Source: Nocardia abscessus NBRC 100374
GTDB taxonomy: Bacteria > Actinomycetota > Actinomycetes > Mycobacteriales > Mycobacteriaceae
DNA length: 64,000 nucleotides
NCBI RefSeq assembly: GCF_000308455.1
Contig: NZ_BAFP01000047.1
Coordinates: 24,841-88,840 of the forward strand
Direction: 5' to 3'
Part shown: piece by piece, positions 1-9,627 of the stretch
Numbering within the stretch: position 1 is the stretch's first letter
Layout of the letters: each line of letters begins with the position of its first letter
The notes under the pieces: generated by a model
What the model saw: the letters and a program-made list of their open reading frames with translations, nothing else
The model's database searches: none
Told to the model about the DNA's origin: nothing
Position numbers and translations under genes: made by a program

Positions 1-487
1 CGTTGCCGTCGCCGGCGTAGAGGCCGGAGTGGCCGCCGCCGTAGAACGAGACCAGGTCGCCCGGCTGCAGGTTGTCCAGCGACACCGGGCTGCCCGCGGC
101 GAGCTGCGCGCCGCTGGTGCGCGGAAGTTCGAGGCCCGCCTGGCGGTAGGACCACTGGACGAGGCCGGAGCAGTCGAACGAGTTGGGGCCCGCGGCGCCG
201 TAGACGTACGGCGAGCCGACCTTGCTCAGCGCGGCGTCCAGGGCGACCTCGCCGGAGGACTTGGGGGCGGCGAACGGGAGGGGAGCGGGACCGGGCAGTT
301 CGAGGCCCGGGAGAGCCTGTGGGACCGGGATCTCGTTCGGAACGTCGAAGGTTCCCACGCCGGGGATGGTCACCGGCTGGGCCGACGCGGGGGCTGCGGG
401 CAGCAGGAACGCGCCGATGGTGGCAGCGCCGACGGCCCCGGCGGCAACAGCGCGGCGTGCGTGACGCTTGACGGCGTTGGTCGTCAT
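1..487 (-). CDS. NlpC/P60 peptidoglycan endopeptidase, RipC-like (3' end outside window)
   Basis: A secreted cell-wall hydrolase that should cleave peptide stems in peptidoglycan. Translation from the ATG at 487 gives a basic N-terminus (MTTNAVKRHARR), a hydrophobic stretch and an Ala-Xaa-Ala cleavage site (ASA before QPVT), so a signal peptide is clear. After a short linker comes the NlpC/P60 fold: the catalytic cysteine in DCSGLVQWSY and the conserved histidine in GGGHSGLYAG are both visible, and the gene then runs off the window start, so the third catalytic residue is not seen. It is divergent from the DnaQ-UvrC fusion gene, the same arrangement as ripC (Rv2190c) and Rv2191 in Mycobacterium as I recall it. 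The upstream leader can fold (see 508-584). Confidence 0.88.
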   Translation of the reverse strand, partial: MTTNAVKRHARRAVAAGAVGAATIGAFLLPAAPASAQPVTIPGVGTFDVPNEIPVPQALPGLELPGPAPLPFAAPKSSGEVALDAALSKVGSPYVYGAAGPNSFDCSGLVQWSYRQAGLELPRTSGAQLAAGSPVSLDNLQPGDLVSFYGGGHSGLYAGDGN

Positions 488-507
488 GATGCGGTACTCC
501 CAATCTG

Positions 508-584
508 CCTCACGACGCCGGCACCCGGTGGTGCCGCGGGACTTCGTCGGCACCGCACCGTTCGGCGCGGCGGACTCCGTGAGG
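508..584 (-). promoter_or_regulatory. Foldable 5' leader of the NlpC/P60 gene
   Basis: Read on the minus strand, CCTCACG (584-578) pairs perfectly with CGTGAGG (514-508), closing about 63 bases. Inside, CCGCGCC (570-564) and GGUGCGG (559-553) form a 7-bp hairpin with a GAAC loop (one G-U pair), and a second hairpin of TGCCG/CGGCA follows. The start codon lies 21 bases after the outer stem. The shape is a closed multi-branch junction like a regulatory RNA. Cell-wall hydrolase genes of actinobacteria are often under c-di-AMP riboswitches, but I do not see that class's conserved core, so the identity is open. Confidence 0.4.
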
Positions 585-1058
585 TCTCGAAAAGGTTACG
601 AACACATCACGGTCATTTGTAAAGCCGCGGGGAATGCGAAAAGCCGATGCTCAACAAATTGTCGGCGAATCGGTGTGAGATACGTCCTATCGAATCACGA
701 AAAGATAACGACAGAAAGATCTCGTGTCGAGGCCGAGTTCGGGTGGGTGGATCCGGTAGGTGACACTCTGGTGTTCGATGGAGCGTTTTGCCAGGTGGAG
801 ACAGGGAATCTGGCATAGATCCGAGTATGGTCGCCCGTTCGTACGCTGTAGAGCCGTACGCGACCGACACGCCCGGCTCCGGGCGATCCCGTACCCTTGG
901 ACGCGCCGCAATGTTTGATACAGTTTTTTCCTTTATGTGATCTGGGTCTCTTTCGGGTATTTCTAGATCATTTCCCGGGTACCGCCCGAGAATCCCCACG
1001 GTGTTATTCGCGCATCGCGGGCTGTTCTCGCGCGCCCGTTTCTGTCGGACCTCGGCCC
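585..1058. other. Divergent intergenic region, relatively AT-rich
   Basis: Upstream DNA shared by the minus-strand hydrolase and the plus-strand DnaQ-UvrC gene. It includes a comparatively AT-rich stretch (about 905-985, with runs of T). Open reading frames here lack ribosome sites and actinobacterial codon bias. Apart from the leader at 508-584 and the -10 at 1059, I see no gene or clear operator. Confidence 0.5.
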
Positions 1059-1074
1059 TACGCTGCACGCCGTG
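1059..1074 (+). promoter_or_regulatory. Leaderless promoter -10 of the DnaQ-UvrC gene
   Basis: TACGCT at 1059-1064 is followed by seven bases and then the GTG at 1072. No Shine-Dalgarno sequence precedes the GTG. This spacing would put the transcription start on the first base of the start codon. Confidence 0.55.
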
Positions 1075-2853
1075 CCCGACCCCGCGCCGCGCCCGGCCGC
1101 CGCCCAGCAGCTGGCTTTCGACGAGCTCGACACGCCTCTCTACGACACCACGTTCGTGGTCGTGGACCTGGAGACCACCGGGACCAGTCCCGGGGCCGAC
1201 GGCATCACCGAGATCGGCGCGGTGAAGGTGCGCGGCGGCGAGGTGCTCGGCGAGTTCGCGACGCTGGTCAACCCGGGGCGCACGATTCCGCCCGCGGTCG
1301 TGCACGTCACCGGCATCACCACCGCGATGGTGTACGCCGCGCCGCGGATCGAGGCGGTGCTGCCCGGCTTCCTGGAGTTCGCCGCGGGCGCCGTGCTGGT
1401 CGCGCACAACGCCCGGTTCGACATGGGGTTCCTGCGCGCCGCCGCGGCGCAGTGCGACACGCCGTGGCCGCCCGCACAGGTGCTGTGCACCGTGAAACTG
1501 GCGCGGCGGGTGCTCGGGCGCGACGAAGCGCCCTCGGTGCGGCTGGGTTCGCTGGCTCGGTTGCTCGGCGCCGCCACCCAGCCGACCCACCGCGCACTGG
1601 AAGACGCCCGTGCGACCGTCGACGTGCTGCACGCGCTGATCGGGCGAGTCGGGAACCAAGGCGTCCACAGTCTCACCGAGCTGCTCGACTATCTGCCCGA
1701 CGTCACGCCCCGGCAGCGCTCCAAGCGTGTCCTGGCGGCCGATCTACCCGCTTCGCCCGGGGTGTATCTGTTCCGCGGTCCTTCCGATGAAGTCCTATAT
1801 ATAGGTACGGCCGTGAACTTGCGTCGCCGTGTCCGTAATTACTTCACCGGTTCGGAGACCCGTGGCCGGATGAAAGAGATGGTGTCGCTGGCGATTCGGG
1901 TCGACCATGTGGTGTGCGCGCACGCGCTCGAGGCGGGAGTGCGCGAACTGCGGCTGCTGGTGGCACACGCCCCGCCCTACAACCGCCGGTCGAAGTTCCC
2001 GAAGCGGGCCTGGTGGCTCACCCTCACCGACGAGCCGTTCCCCAGGTTCTCGGTGGTGCGCGAACCGTCCCGGGATGCGTTGGGGCCGTTCAACTCTCGC
2101 AACGATGCCGTCGATCTGGGGGTGATCATCGCCGAGTTCACCGGGCTGCGCACCTGTACGACGCGGCTGTCCCGGAAGGCGACCCACGAGTGCCCGCCCG
2201 CACTCGTCGGTGGGTGTCCGGCGGGCTCCGTGGGGAGGGCGCTGGGCGAAGCGGAGTACGCGCCCGCGGCCGCGCTCGTGCGCGCGTTGTTCGCCGGGCA
2301 CAGCGACGCGCCGATTCGGCTCATGCTCGATCGGATCGAAACGCATTCGCGTGCGGAGCATTTCGAGGCGGCCGCCCGGCTACGCGACCGTGCCGTGCGG
2401 GTGGTGCGCGCGCTGCGCCGTACCCAGCGACTCGCCGCGCTGGCGCGCATAGCCGAACTGATCGCCGCGCATCCCGACGGCAACGGCGGGTGGGAGTTCG
2501 CGGTCATCCGCTACGGCCGCCTCGCCGGTTCCGGCGCCGCGCCGCGCGGTGTGCCGCCGATGCCCATCGTCGAACAGATCGTGGCCGCCGCCGAAACGGT
2601 GATGCCGACAGCGAATCCCGACCACACCGGCTCTCCTGCGGATGATGCCCCACCGCTGCGGGGCGCCGTACCGGAGGAAGTGGCGCTGGTCGTCCGCTGG
2701 CTGGCGCGGCCCGGGGCGCGGATCGTGCGGACCACCGAGGGGTACCACGAGCCCATGTTCGGTGCGGCGCGGTGGCTGGGCTGGGCGGAGATCGCCGACG
2801 CGGCGGTCCGCGCCCAACCGACCGAGCAGGCCTATCTCGACCGCTTAGGCTGA
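1072..2853 (+). CDS. DEDDh exonuclease - UvrC-like GIY-YIG fusion (Rv2191 type)
   Basis: A 593-residue protein joining two nuclease modules. The N-terminal third is a DnaQ/epsilon-type 3'-5' exonuclease of the DEDDh kind: VVDLETTG supplies the first Asp and Glu, [10 protein letters not shown] the second motif, and [10 protein letters not shown] the final His and Asp. From about residue 220 comes a GIY-YIG endonuclease domain (SPGVYLFRG, then [18 protein letters not shown]), as in UvrC. A UVR-like helical pair ([16 protein letters not shown]) lies near residue 430. It has no UvrC helix-hairpin-helix end, so it is not UvrC itself. The GTG start fits the leaderless promoter and the homologous N-terminus. 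A role in DNA repair is inferred from the domains; family members are conserved in mycolic-acid actinomycetes. Confidence 0.9.
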   Translation: MPDPAPRPAAAQQLAFDELDTPLYDTTFVVVDLETTGTSPGADGITEIGAVKVRGGEVLGEFATLVNPGRTIPPAVVHVTGITTAMVYAAPRIEAVLPGFLEFAAGAVLVAHNARFDMGFLRAAAAQCDTPWPPAQVLCTVKLARRVLGRDEAPSVRLGSLARLLGAATQPTHRALEDARATVDVLHALIGRVGNQGVHSLTELLDYLPDVTPRQRSKRVLAADLPASPGVYLFRGPSDEVLYIGTAVNLRRRVRNYFTGSETRGRMKEMVSLAIRVDHVVCAHALEAGVRELRLLVAHAPPYNRRSKFPKRAWWLTLTDEPFPRFSVVREPSRDALGPFNSRNDAVDLGVIIAEFTGLRTCTTRLSRKATHECPPALVGGCPAGSVGRALGEAEYAPAAALVRALFAGHSDAPIRLMLDRIETHSRAEHFEAAARLRDRAVRVVRALRRTQRLAALARIAELIAAHPDGNGGWEFAVIRYGRLAGSGAAPRGVPPMPIVEQIVAAAETVMPTANPDHTGSPADDAPPLRGAVPEEVALVVRWLARPGARIVRTTEGYHEPMFGAARWLGWAEIADAAVRAQPTEQAYLDRLG

Positions 2854-2861
2854 GCACCATG
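2846..2861 (+). promoter_or_regulatory. Leaderless promoter -10 inside the end of the DnaQ-UvrC gene
   Basis: TAGGCT at 2846-2851, whose last T is the first base of the upstream TGA stop, is followed by seven bases and the ATG at 2859. This gives the small Lrp-type gene its own probable leaderless start even though it follows the upstream gene by five bases. Confidence 0.5.
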
Positions 2862-3134
2862 ATTACCGCGATCGTCTTGATTCACGCCGACAACGGCCGC
2901 ATCCCCGAGACCGCGCAGGCGGTCGCGGACACCGAGGGCGTCGCCGAGGTCTACTCCTGCGCGGGTGACGTGGATTTGATCGCGATCGTGCGGGTGCGCG
3001 ATCACGAGCAGATCGCCGAGGTGGTCACCAGCCGGATCGACAAGACGCCCGGTGTGCTGCGCACCACGACGCACATCGCGTTCAAGTCGTACTCGCGGGC
3101 CGAAGTCGAGGCCGGGTTCTCGCTGGGCGAGTGA
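2859..3134 (+). CDS. Stand-alone Lrp/AsnC effector-binding (RAM) domain protein
   Basis: A 91-residue protein consisting only of the alpha-beta ligand-binding domain of Lrp/AsnC regulators. MITAIVLIHADNGR, a central GDVDLIAIVRVRD and the closing TTTHIAFKSYS match that fold, and there is no helix-turn-helix before it. Such single-domain relatives form oligomers and are thought to bind amino acids or partner with full-length Lrp proteins. It begins five bases after the nuclease fusion gene and runs toward trpD on the other strand. A link to tryptophan or other amino-acid sensing is suggested only by position. Confidence 0.85.
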   Translation: MITAIVLIHADNGRIPETAQAVADTEGVAEVYSCAGDVDLIAIVRVRDHEQIAEVVTSRIDKTPGVLRTTTHIAFKSYSRAEVEAGFSLGE

Positions 3135-3328
3135 TCCCCGCTCAGTTCTCGGACGGGGCGCACCATGAAATAGGCGGTGTCGTTCGGCGCGAGCACTTCG
3201 ACCACATCGCCCCGAGCGGCCCGCGCGTCGTGCCGGTGCGCGACGCCGTCGGCGCGGTTGCGGATCTCCACGTCGAACAAGGTGCCTTCGGGCGCATTCA
3301 CCCCTGGGGCGGCGGCGAGGGACAGCAC
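3002..3328 (-). other. Uncertain small reading frame downstream of trpD, possible remnant
   Basis: On the trpD strand, 18 bases after the trpD stop, an ATG at 3328 opens a 108-codon frame. Its first roughly 63 codons read like real protein (for example TLFDVEIRNRAD and DVVEVLAPNDTAYFMV), but the remainder is the exact antisense of the end of the Lrp-type gene. A complete gene is therefore doubtful. The DNA could hold the decayed end of a gene once co-transcribed with trpD, or the frame may be chance. I recognise no family. Confidence 0.25.
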
Positions 3329-3346
3329 GCCTCGACCGACCGAGCG

Positions 3347-4408
3347 TCAGCTGTCGCCGAGCGTCTGCGTCAGCTTGGCCCAGCGCTCCAGCAGCGCGGC
3401 CGCGTTGCCCGCATCGATCGCCTGGGCGGCGCGGTCGATGCCCGCGGCGAGCGCGGCGTGCAGGTCCGCGTCCGGATCGCCCGCGCCGCGCGACCAGTCG
3501 TAGGCCACGATCGCCGCGGCCGAATTCAACAGCACCGCGTCGCGGACCGCTCCGCCGTGACCGGCGAACACGTCGCGGGCCACGCCCGCGTTCACCTCCG
3601 CGTCGCCGCCGCGCAGCGCGTCCAGGTCGACCCGGGGAATGCCGATGCGGGTGGGGTCGATGGTGGTCCGACGCGTCCGTCCGCCCGAGACGATCCATGC
3701 CTCCGTGGTGTCGGAGGTGGTGATCTCGTCGAGCCCGTCGTTGCCGCGCACCACCAGGGCGCTGGCACCGCGTTCGGCGAACACGCCAGCGATCACCGGG
3801 AGCAGGTCGGCGAACGCGCAGCCGACCAGCCCGGCGCGCGGCTGCGCTGGGTTGGTCAGCGGGCCCAGCACGTTGAAGACCGTCGGGATGCCGATCTGGC
3901 TGCGGGCCGCCCCCGCGTACCGCAGGGCGGGGTGGAACACGGCCGCGAAGCAGAAGCCGATGCCGACCTCCCGCACACAGTGCGCCACCGCCTCGGGACC
4001 GAGCGCGAGCTTCACACCGAGCGCTTCCAGCACGTCCGCGCCGCCGCTCTTCGACGACGCGGCGCGGTTGCCGTGCTTGACCACGGGAACCCCGGCCGCG
4101 GCCACCACGATCGAGGACATGGTGGAGATGTTCACCGAGCCGGACCGGTCACCGCCGGTACCGACGATGTCGACCGCGTCCCCATCGATCCGCACCAGCC
4201 GGGCGTGCTCGAGCATGCCCGTGGCCAGGCCGGTCAGCTCGGTGGGTGTCGGGCCCTTGATCTTCATCGCGACGCCGAACGCGGCGATCTGCGCGGGGGT
4301 GGCGTTGTCGGACATGATCTCGTTCATCGCCCACGACGTGTCGTCCGCGGCCAGGTCGCCACCATCAGCGAGGACTCCGAGCACCTGGGGCCAGCTGCGC
4401 ACGCTCAT
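3347..4408 (-). CDS. trpD: Anthranilate phosphoribosyltransferase
   Basis: Transfers phosphoribose from PRPP to anthranilate, the second step of tryptophan synthesis, in the cytoplasm. The 353-residue length is normal for TrpD. The PRPP-binding loop VGTGGDRSGSVNIST lies near residue 85, followed by KHGNRAASSKSGGADVLEALG, which carries the conserved anthranilate and diphosphate contacts; HPALRY and NVLGPLTNPA are also typical. The ATG at 4408 is preceded by GGGAG with a seven-base spacer. No other trp genes adjoin it, as in Mycobacterium where trpD stands apart from the trpE-trpC-trpB-trpA group. Confidence 0.96.
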   Translation of the reverse strand: MSVRSWPQVLGVLADGGDLAADDTSWAMNEIMSDNATPAQIAAFGVAMKIKGPTPTELTGLATGMLEHARLVRIDGDAVDIVGTGGDRSGSVNISTMSSIVVAAAGVPVVKHGNRAASSKSGGADVLEALGVKLALGPEAVAHCVREVGIGFCFAAVFHPALRYAGAARSQIGIPTVFNVLGPLTNPAQPRAGLVGCAFADLLPVIAGVFAERGASALVVRGNDGLDEITTSDTTEAWIVSGGRTRRTTIDPTRIGIPRVDLDALRGGDAEVNAGVARDVFAGHGGAVRDAVLLNSAAAIVAYDWSRGAGDPDADLHAALAAGIDRAAQAIDAGNAAALLERWAKLTQTLGDS

Positions 4409-4474
4409 TCCACTTCTCCCGTCACACTGGTTTCGCGCACCAGTCTCTCCTCAGGGAGCCTAGTGCGCGACCGG

Positions 4475-4906
4475 TTATGCCGGGGTGCCCGGTTGCAGGG
4501 CGTCCCAGCCGTCGGCGGTGCCGTCGTGACGCTGGGCGAGGCCGGCCATCCGCGAGCGTTCCTGGGCGCAGTGCAGGGCGTCGAGCAGCTGTACTCGCTG
4601 GAGGATCACCGTTTCGAGCGCGTCGGCGCCCGGGCCGCCTTCCTGGGGCGCGGGGGAGTAGCCGTCCTGTGCGGCGATCGCGCAGACGGTTTCCACGTGC
4701 TGGGGCGGGATGCGCAGGTGGTGGCGCAGCACCGCGGGTGCGTCCGGCGTCAGTCCGGTCGCGCGCGCCAGCGCGGTCGAACACGCCTCCGCGTCGTCGA
4801 AGCCGGACGCGACCACGACCAGGTCCGCGCGGTGGGGGTCCAGCGCCGTCTGCCGGTCTCGGCGCAGTAGCCGCCGCCACAGCCGGGATGCCATATGAGC
4901 CTCCAT
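4475..4906 (-). CDS. Conserved-looking protein of unknown function
   Basis: A 143-residue soluble protein with no signal peptide or membrane segment. The start at 4906 is supported by AAGGAG eight bases upstream. The N-terminus is basic ([16 protein letters not shown]); then comes a segment with alternating hydrophobic and acidic residues ([26 protein letters not shown]), and a middle part rich in His ([13 protein letters not shown]). Codon use is that of a real gene on this strand. It lies between trpD and ctaE, divergent from ctaE. I do not recognise the family and assign no function. Confidence 0.65.
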   Translation of the reverse strand: MEAHMASRLWRRLLRRDRQTALDPHRADLVVVASGFDDAEACSTALARATGLTPDAPAVLRHHLRIPPQHVETVCAIAAQDGYSPAPQEGGPGADALETVILQRVQLLDALHCAQERSRMAGLAQRHDGTADGWDALQPGTPA

Positions 4907-5091
4907 CTCAGGTTCTCCTTACTCTCGCCTGTCATGCTGTCCGGGCGTTCGTCCGCGGTGCGACCCGTTCCGGGCTCGCGGACACCGCTCGCCCCACGCC
5001 CTTCCCTGGTCGAGAGCCTGTCCTTCCCTGCGTTTTCCGACACGGAAGAACGAGTTTCGTACCCGGGTACTGGCGTCGTACTACGACGAGT

Positions 5092-5107
5092 CATACTTAC
5101 CCCCGTG
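5092..5107 (+). promoter_or_regulatory. Probable leaderless promoter -10 of ctaE
   Basis: CATACT at 5092-5097 is followed by seven bases and the GTG at 5105. There is no Shine-Dalgarno sequence. The same geometry recurs at other starts in the window; the first base is C rather than T, so this is the weakest of the set. Confidence 0.4.
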
Positions 5108-5716
5108 ACGACCGCAGTAGGGACCCCAGGATCGGCCATTACCCAGCGTGTGCATTCGCTGAACCGGCCCAACATGGTCAGCGTCGGTACCATCATCTGG
5201 CTGTCCAGCGAGCTGATGTTCTTCGCAGGCCTGTTCGCGATGTACTTCGTCGCGCGCGCCCAGGCGCACGGTCACTGGCCGCCGGAGCCGACCGAGCTGA
5301 ACCTGAAGCTCGCCGTGCCGGTCACGGCCGTGCTGGTCGCGTCGTCGTTCACCTGCCAGATGGGCGTGTTCGCCGCGGAGAAGGGCGACGTGTTCGGCCT
5401 GCGCCGCTGGTATGTCGTCACGTTGGCGATGGGCACGTTCTTCGTCCTCGGCCAGGGCTACGAGTACATGAACCTGGTGCATGAGGGAACGTCGATTTCC
5501 AGCAGCTCCTACGGCTCGGTGTTCTACATCACCACCGGCTTCCACGGTCTGCACGTCATCGGTGGTCTGATCGCGTTCGTGTTCCTGCTGCTGCGTACCA
5601 AGGTCAGCAAGTTCACCCCGGCGCAGGCCACCGCCGCGATCGTCGTCTCCTACTACTGGCACTTCGTCGACATCGTGTGGATCGGGTTGTTCGCCACGAT
5701 CTACTTCGTCCGCTGA
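5105..5716 (+). CDS. ctaE: Cytochrome c oxidase (aa3) subunit III
   Basis: Membrane subunit of the terminal heme-copper oxidase. From the GTG at 5105 the protein is 203 residues, the length of mycobacterial CtaE, with five hydrophobic segments. It shows the subunit III pattern: [19 protein letters not shown] in the first helix, a conserved [19 protein letters not shown] helix and the closing [15 protein letters not shown]. An earlier in-frame start would add about 70 residues that look like non-coding DNA. It heads the bc1 genes, which fits the actinobacterial bc1-aa3 supercomplex. Confidence 0.96.
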   Translation: MTTAVGTPGSAITQRVHSLNRPNMVSVGTIIWLSSELMFFAGLFAMYFVARAQAHGHWPPEPTELNLKLAVPVTAVLVASSFTCQMGVFAAEKGDVFGLRRWYVVTLAMGTFFVLGQGYEYMNLVHEGTSISSSSYGSVFYITTGFHGLHVIGGLIAFVFLLLRTKVSKFTPAQATAAIVVSYYWHFVDIVWIGLFATIYFVR

Positions 5717-5801
5717 TCGTGGACGTCGCGCCGCCGAGCGGGCGCGGCGAGACCCAAGATCTTTCGCACAAGTCGGTTCCGTCTACTCCAAAGGGACACA
5801 G

Positions 5802-6665
5802 ATGAGTTCATCTCCCCCGTCAGCGCCAGAGCCCGCCAGCCCCGGGAACGGCCAGGCCAGCAGGACGCGCAGGCAGCGCCGCGTTCGCCGTCGCATCGCG
5901 GGCGGACTTGCGCTGCTGGTGGGTCTCGTCGGAGCAGGCTTCCTGGCATCGGCCCTGACGCCGGACCCGCAGCGCGCGACCGCGCACCAGGACCAGTCCG
6001 CGCTGATCCGCGAGGGCCAGCAGCTCTACGACACGTCCTGCATCACCTGTCACGGCGCGAACCTGCAAGGCGTGGCCGACCGCGGTCCCAGCCTGATCGG
6101 CGTCGGCGAGGCCGCCGTCTACTTCCAGGTGTCCTCCGGCCGCATGCCGATGGCTCGCAACGAGGCCCAGGCGCAGCGCAAGCCGCCGAAGTTCGACGCC
6201 CACCAGACCGACGCGCTGAGCGCCTACGTGGCGGCCAACGGCGGCGGTCCGACCGTGCTCCGCGACGCCGACGGCGAGGTGGCCCAGGAGTCGCTGCGCG
6301 GTGCTGACATCGCCCGCGGGTCGGAGCTGTTCCGGATGAACTGCGCGTCCTGCCACAACTTCACCGGACGCGGCGGCGCGCTGTCCTCCGGTAAATTCGC
6401 GCCGCCGCTGGCGCCCGCCAGCGAGCAGCAGATCTACGCGGCGATGCTCACCGGCCCGCAGAACATGCCGAAGTTCTCCGACCGCCAGCTGAGCCCGGAG
6501 GAAAAGCGCGACATCGTCGCCTACGTCAAGAACTCCGCCGAGGAGCACAGCCCGGGCGGCTGGGATCTCGGTGGATTCGGTCCCGCGACCGAGGCCCTGG
6601 CCATCTGGGTGGTCGGCATCACGCTCGTGGTCGGCGCGGCGATGTGGATCGGATCCCGGTCATGA
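5802..6665 (+). CDS. qcrC: Cytochrome bc1 complex diheme cytochrome c subunit
   Basis: Carries electrons from the Rieske protein directly to the aa3 oxidase; actinobacteria use this diheme protein in place of a separate soluble cytochrome c. The 287-residue protein has a short cytoplasmic basic start, a membrane helix (about 32-52), two CxxCH heme sites (CITCH at 80-84 and CASCH at 181-185), Met-containing ligand regions after each (GRMPMA and NMPKFSD) and a C-terminal membrane helix. It starts 85 bases after ctaE with AAGGGA eight bases before the ATG, and is followed by qcrA. Confidence 0.96.
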   Translation: MSSSPPSAPEPASPGNGQASRTRRQRRVRRRIAGGLALLVGLVGAGFLASALTPDPQRATAHQDQSALIREGQQLYDTSCITCHGANLQGVADRGPSLIGVGEAAVYFQVSSGRMPMARNEAQAQRKPPKFDAHQTDALSAYVAANGGGPTVLRDADGEVAQESLRGADIARGSELFRMNCASCHNFTGRGGALSSGKFAPPLAPASEQQIYAAMLTGPQNMPKFSDRQLSPEEKRDIVAYVKNSAEEHSPGGWDLGGFGPATEALAIWVVGITLVVGAAMWIGSRS

Positions 6666-6738
6666 CCGGTCAGCGCCCGGAGGCGGTAGCTCGCGTGACC
6701 ACGGAGGGCGCTCCGGTCATGCCGAAAGGACACAGGTC

Positions 6739-7944
6739 ATGAGCGATAGGGATAAGGAGCGAGACGACATGGGTCGGCCGGATGAGGGCCACGACGCGCA
6801 CCAGTCGAAGGAGCAGCCGGTGAACGCCCCCGCGGCGGAGCCGACCGAGGCCGACCTCGACAAGATGTCGCGCGACGAACTGGTCAAGCTCGGTACCGAG
6901 CGCGACGGCGTTGACGTCGCCTACCGCCGCGAACGCTTCCCGATCCCGGGCACCCGGGCGGAGAAGCGTGCCGAGCGCGCCGTGACCTTCTGGTTCGCGG
7001 TGTCCGGCATCGCGGCCGCGGCGCTGGTCGGCGTGTTCCTGTTCTGGCCGTGGGAGTTCAAGAGCAAGGAAGACGAGGGCCACGCGGCCTACTCGCTGTT
7101 CACCCCGCTGGTCGGCCTGACCTTCGGCATCTCGGTGCTGGTCATCGGCGTCGCGGTGGTGCTGATCCGCAAGTTGTTCATCCCCGCCGAGCTGTCCATC
7201 CAGCAGCGGCACGACGGTCCGTCGCCCGAGGTCGAGCGCCGCACCCTGGTGGCCGAGCTGCAGGACGCGCTGGACACCTCCACCCTCGGCCGCCGCAAGA
7301 TGATCACGCGCACCGCGGGCGCGGGCGTCGGCGTGCTCGGCATCGGCGCGCTGCTGGTGTTCGTCGGCGGCATGATCAAGAACCCGTGGGCCAAGGGCGA
7401 CAAGTCGCCGCTGTGGGTCTCCGGCTGGACCCCGGACTTCCCGGGCGAGACCATCTACATCCGCCGCGACACCGGTCGCCCGGAGGACGTGGTGCTGGTG
7501 CGTCCGGAGGATCTCGACGCGGGCGCCATGGAGACGGTGTTCCCGTGGAAGGAGAAGTGGCGCGGCGACGAGCACGCGACGCTGGATTCCCTGCGCGGCA
7601 TCCGCAACGCCGTCATGCTGATCCGCCTGCGCACCGAAGACGCGCAGAAGGCGATCAAGCGCAAGGGGCAGGAGAGCTTCAACTTCGGCGACTACTTCGC
7701 CTACTCGAAGATCTGCACCCACCTCGGCTGCCCGACCTCGCTGTTCGAGCAGCAGACCAACCGGATCCTGTGCCCCTGCCACCAGTCGCAGTTCTCCGCG
7801 ACCGAGTGGGGCAAGCCGGTCTTCGGTCCCGCCGCTCGCGCGCTGCCGCAGCTGCCGATCACCGTCAACGCTGAGGGCTTCCTGGTCGCCAACGGCGACT
7901 TCATCGAGCCGCTCGGCCCGGCCTACTGGGAGCGCCGTTCATGA
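6739..7944 (+). CDS. qcrA: Cytochrome bc1 complex Rieske iron-sulfur subunit
   Basis: Holds the 2Fe-2S cluster that takes electrons from menaquinol. Of 401 residues, the C-terminal domain carries the ligand motifs CTHLGC and CPCHQSQF. Three membrane helices precede it, at about 80-100, 113-136 and 195-216, which is the actinobacterial form; [10 protein letters not shown] before the third resembles the twin-arginine signal used to translocate the folded cluster domain. I chose the ATG at 6739, with AAAGGA eight bases upstream; the longer frame reaching back into qcrC is not supported. Its stop overlaps the qcrB start. Confidence 0.95.
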   Translation: MSDRDKERDDMGRPDEGHDAHQSKEQPVNAPAAEPTEADLDKMSRDELVKLGTERDGVDVAYRRERFPIPGTRAEKRAERAVTFWFAVSGIAAAALVGVFLFWPWEFKSKEDEGHAAYSLFTPLVGLTFGISVLVIGVAVVLIRKLFIPAELSIQQRHDGPSPEVERRTLVAELQDALDTSTLGRRKMITRTAGAGVGVLGIGALLVFVGGMIKNPWAKGDKSPLWVSGWTPDFPGETIYIRRDTGRPEDVVLVRPEDLDAGAMETVFPWKEKWRGDEHATLDSLRGIRNAVMLIRLRTEDAQKAIKRKGQESFNFGDYFAYSKICTHLGCPTSLFEQQTNRILCPCHQSQFSATEWGKPVFGPAARALPQLPITVNAEGFLVANGDFIEPLGPAYWERRS

Positions 7945-9560
7945 GTCCTTCTGCCGCAGCCCAAGCCCACGAGGCGGACGAGCGGTATCGCGCCGCCGCG
8001 TTCATGAAGCGGTCGATCAACAAGGTCTTCCCGACCCACTGGTCGTTCCTGCTCGGCGAGATCGCGCTCTACAGCTTCATCATCCTGCTGCTGTCGGGCG
8101 TCTACCTGACCCTGTTCTTCGACCCGTCGATGAGCCACGTCGTCTATGACGGCGCGTATCAGCCGTTGCGTGGTGTGACGATGTCGCGGGCCTACGAGAC
8201 CGCGCTGAACATCACCTTCGAGGTGCGTGGCGGTCTGTTCGTACGGCAGGTCCACCACTGGGCGGCTCTGCTGTTCGCCGCGTCGATCATCATCCACCTG
8301 TTCCGGATCTTCTTCACCGGCGCGTTCCGCAAGCCGCGCGAGGCGAACTGGGTGATCGGTTCGCTGCTGCTGATCCTGGCGATGTTCGAGGGCTTCTTCG
8401 GTTACTCGCTGCCCGACGACCTGCTGTCGGGCACCGGCCTGCGGGCCGCGTTCGGCGGTATCACGATGAGCATCCCGATCGTCGGCACCTGGATGCACTG
8501 GCTGATCTTCGGCGGTGACTTCCCCGGCGACATCATCATCCCGCGCCTCTACATCGCGCATGTGCTGTTGTTCCCGGGCATCATCCTGGCGTTGATCGCC
8601 GCGCACGTGGCGCTGGTGTGGTACCAGAAGCACACCCAGTTCCCCGGGCCCGGCCGGACGGAGAACAACGTGGTGGGCGCACGGATCGTGCCGGTGTTCG
8701 CCGCCGACCAGGGCGCGTTCTTCGCCTTCACCCTGGGCATCGTGGGCATCATGGGCGGCGTGTTCCAGATCAACCCGATCTGGAACCTGGGCCCGTACAA
8801 CCCGTCGCAGGTGTCGGCGGGTTCGCAGCCGGACTTCTACATGATGTGGACCGACGGCATGGCCCGGTTGATGCCGCCATGGGAGCTGTACATCGGCAAC
8901 TACACCGTGCCCGCGGTGTTCTGGGTCGCGCTGATCATGGGTCTGGTGTTCACCGTGCTGATCGCCTACCCGTGGATCGAGAAGCGGCTCACCGGCGACA
9001 CCAGCGCGCACCACAACCTGTTGCAGCGTCCGCGTGACGTCCCGGTCCGGACCGCGATCGGTTCGATGGCGATCGCGTTCTACGTGGTGCTGACGCTGTC
9101 GTGCGTCAACGACATCATCGCGCTGAAGTTCGACATCTCGCTGAACGCGACCACGTGGATCGGCCGCATCGGCCTGCTCGTCGCCCCGCCGGTGGCCTAC
9201 TACATCGCCTACCGGTTCTGCCTCGGCTTGCAGCGCAGCGACCGCGCGGTGCTCGAGCACGGCATCGAGACCGGCGTGATCAAGCGTCTGCCGCACGGCG
9301 AGTACATCGAGGTGCACCAGCCGCTCGGCCCGGTCGACGACCACGGGCACCCGATTCCGCTGGAGTACCAGGGCGCCCCGGTCCCGAAGAAGATGAACCA
9401 GCTCGGTTCGGCCGGCAAGCCGGGCACCGGCAGCTTCCTGCGGGCCGACCCGCAGGAGGAGAGCGATCGGCACTTCGAGATCGAGCACGAGGAAGAGCAC
9501 AGGCAGCTGAAGGTGCTGCAGCAGGCTCAAGAGGCGGCCAACGGCAAGCACGGCCACTGA
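7941..9560 (+). CDS. qcrB: Cytochrome bc1 complex cytochrome b subunit
   Basis: The menaquinol-oxidising membrane subunit. The 539-residue protein has the cytochrome b helices with heme-ligand histidines ([12 protein letters not shown]; further His in [11 protein letters not shown]). The usual PEWY quinol-site motif is PDFY here (SQPDFYMMW), as in other actinobacteria. The C-terminus extends into a long charged cytoplasmic tail typical of the group. The ATG overlaps the qcrA stop (ATGA at 7941-7944), so translation is probably coupled. QcrB of mycobacteria is the target of Q203-type inhibitors. Confidence 0.97.
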   Translation: MSPSAAAQAHEADERYRAAAFMKRSINKVFPTHWSFLLGEIALYSFIILLLSGVYLTLFFDPSMSHVVYDGAYQPLRGVTMSRAYETALNITFEVRGGLFVRQVHHWAALLFAASIIIHLFRIFFTGAFRKPREANWVIGSLLLILAMFEGFFGYSLPDDLLSGTGLRAAFGGITMSIPIVGTWMHWLIFGGDFPGDIIIPRLYIAHVLLFPGIILALIAAHVALVWYQKHTQFPGPGRTENNVVGARIVPVFAADQGAFFAFTLGIVGIMGGVFQINPIWNLGPYNPSQVSAGSQPDFYMMWTDGMARLMPPWELYIGNYTVPAVFWVALIMGLVFTVLIAYPWIEKRLTGDTSAHHNLLQRPRDVPVRTAIGSMAIAFYVVLTLSCVNDIIALKFDISLNATTWIGRIGLLVAPPVAYYIAYRFCLGLQRSDRAVLEHGIETGVIKRLPHGEYIEVHQPLGPVDDHGHPIPLEYQGAPVPKKMNQLGSAGKPGTGSFLRADPQEESDRHFEIEHEEEHRQLKVLQQAQEAANGKHGH

Positions 9561-9571
9561 CGCCCGACACG

Positions 9572-9609
9572 CGACGGCCCCGAGTCGAATCTCCGACTCG
9601 GGGCCGTCG
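9572..9609. terminator. Bidirectional hairpin between qcrB and the DEDD exonuclease
   Basis: A perfect 16-bp inverted repeat (9572-9587 with 9594-9609) around a six-base loop sits between two convergent genes. There is no T run on either side, which is usual in high-GC actinomycetes. Confidence 0.8.
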
Positions 9610-9627
9610 TGCGTCACGGCACGCGCG

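Noticed and set aside
508..584. c-di-AMP (ydaO) riboswitch
   Set aside because: The context is right, but I could not find the conserved core of that class, so only a generic structured leader is called.
6571..6738. Longer qcrA start inside qcrC
   Set aside because: The peptide is the out-of-frame reading of the qcrC membrane tail; the ATG 6739 has a ribosome site.
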